5,608 nt of DNA. Source: Paraprevotella stercoravium. GTDB lineage: Bacteria; Bacteroidota; Bacteroidia; Bacteroidales; Bacteroidaceae. The translations under genes were made by a program, and so were the position numbers. Shown piece after piece: positions 5,372 through 5,608 of the stretch. The DNA lies in NCBI GenBank assembly GCA_018883665.1, contig JAHLFU010000138.1, positions 1 to 5,608 on the forward strand, in the 5' to 3' direction. Positions within the stretch are counted from its first letter, which is position 1. Every line of letters begins with the position of its first letter. The notes beneath the pieces are model-generated. The model did not search any database. It was given only the letters and a program-made list of their open reading frames with translations, and was not told the DNA's origin.

Positions 5372-5608
5372 AATCATTTTTATAAATAGCGCAAATATTC
5401 CGTATGCAGAGATTTCTGTAGACGGTAATGTACATTTCACAGGAACACAAGGTGTGGGTAAAAGTACCGTATTGAGAGCTTTGCTGTTTTTCTACAACGC
5501 CGACAAACACCGTTTGGGTATCCAACAGGGACAAAAATCGTTTGATGAATTTTATTTCCGCCAGTCAAACTCTTATATACTTTATGAAGTGATGCGCGAA
5601 AACGGCGC
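5355..5608 (+). CDS. SMC/MukB-like ATPase, N-terminal fragment (MksB/JetC-like), cut by window end
   Basis: Starting at ATG 5355, the frame is open to the window edge, giving the first 84 residues of what should be a large coiled-coil ATPase (MksB/JetC are usually about 900-1,100 residues). After an N-terminal strand segment (KIIFINSANIPYAEISVDGNVHFTG) it has a Walker A P-loop GTQGVGKST at residues 30-38 with K36, then VLRALLFFYNADK, the helix and region that follow the P-loop in SMC, Rad50 and MukB heads. Residues 56-72 (IQQGQKSFDEFYFRQSN) correspond to the region preceding the coiled coil where MukB/JetC-type ATPases carry a serine- and glutamine-containing stretch. The signature motif and Walker B lie near the C-terminus, outside the window. 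It overlaps the MksE-like gene by 17 nt. A jetD/mksG nuclease gene, if present, would follow. Confidence 0.85.
   Translation, partial: MKYLNKIIFINSANIPYAEISVDGNVHFTGTQGVGKSTVLRALLFFYNADKHRLGIQQGQKSFDEFYFRQSNSYILYEVMRENG

Noticed and set aside
3625..5608. Reading the operon as a RecF/SbcC-like or restriction-related ATPase cassette
   Set aside because: The MksE-like 185-aa partner and the helical kleisin-like first protein fit a MukBEF-type condensin much better than SbcCD or restriction systems.

Overview
The window looks like a piece of a Bacteroidota chromosome, most likely a Bacteroides/Parabacteroides-type gut organism. Two start regions carry a perfect match to the Bacteroides -7 promoter element (TAnnTTTG, here TATCTTTG both times). 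Starts lack strong Shine-Dalgarno sequences, intergenic DNA is AT-rich, and the proteins (a DUF4186 protein, a short AlkZ-related protein, a HARE-HTH-like mini-protein) resemble families I know from Bacteroides genomes. No species can be named from the window alone.

Left part (1-2460), housekeeping and repair-like genes. The 3' end of an unidentified plus-strand gene stops at 102 and is followed by a long hairpin (202-246), which separates it from a converging minus-strand operon. That operon runs from 1495 to 326 and encodes an MBL-fold metal-dependent hydrolase followed 18 nt later by a MutT-like Nudix hydrolase. A divergent promoter region (about 1496-1594) also drives a plus-strand pair: a DUF4186 protein with a cysteine cluster, then a small cytoplasmic thioredoxin with a WCGPC active site. 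This pair ends in a strong intrinsic terminator (2418-2455).

Middle (2492-3370), minus strand. A 68-residue HARE-HTH-like protein and a 221-residue AlkZ-related winged-helix protein form a two-gene operon only 6 nt apart. A TATCTTTG promoter lies just upstream of the first gene. Both look like DNA-associated proteins.

Right part (3371-5608). After a 254-nt AT-rich intergenic region with dyad symmetries, base composition drops and three overlapping plus-strand genes begin: a 399-aa kleisin-like protein (JetA/MksF type), a 185-aa MksE/JetB-type protein, and the N-terminus of an SMC/MukB-like ATPase with a clear Walker A motif, cut by the window edge. This order and the overlaps match MksBEF condensins and the Wadjet (JetABCD/MksBEFG) plasmid-defence systems. 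Whether it is a defence system depends on a nuclease gene (jetD/mksG) downstream of the ATPase, which is outside the window. This operon is the most interesting part of the window.
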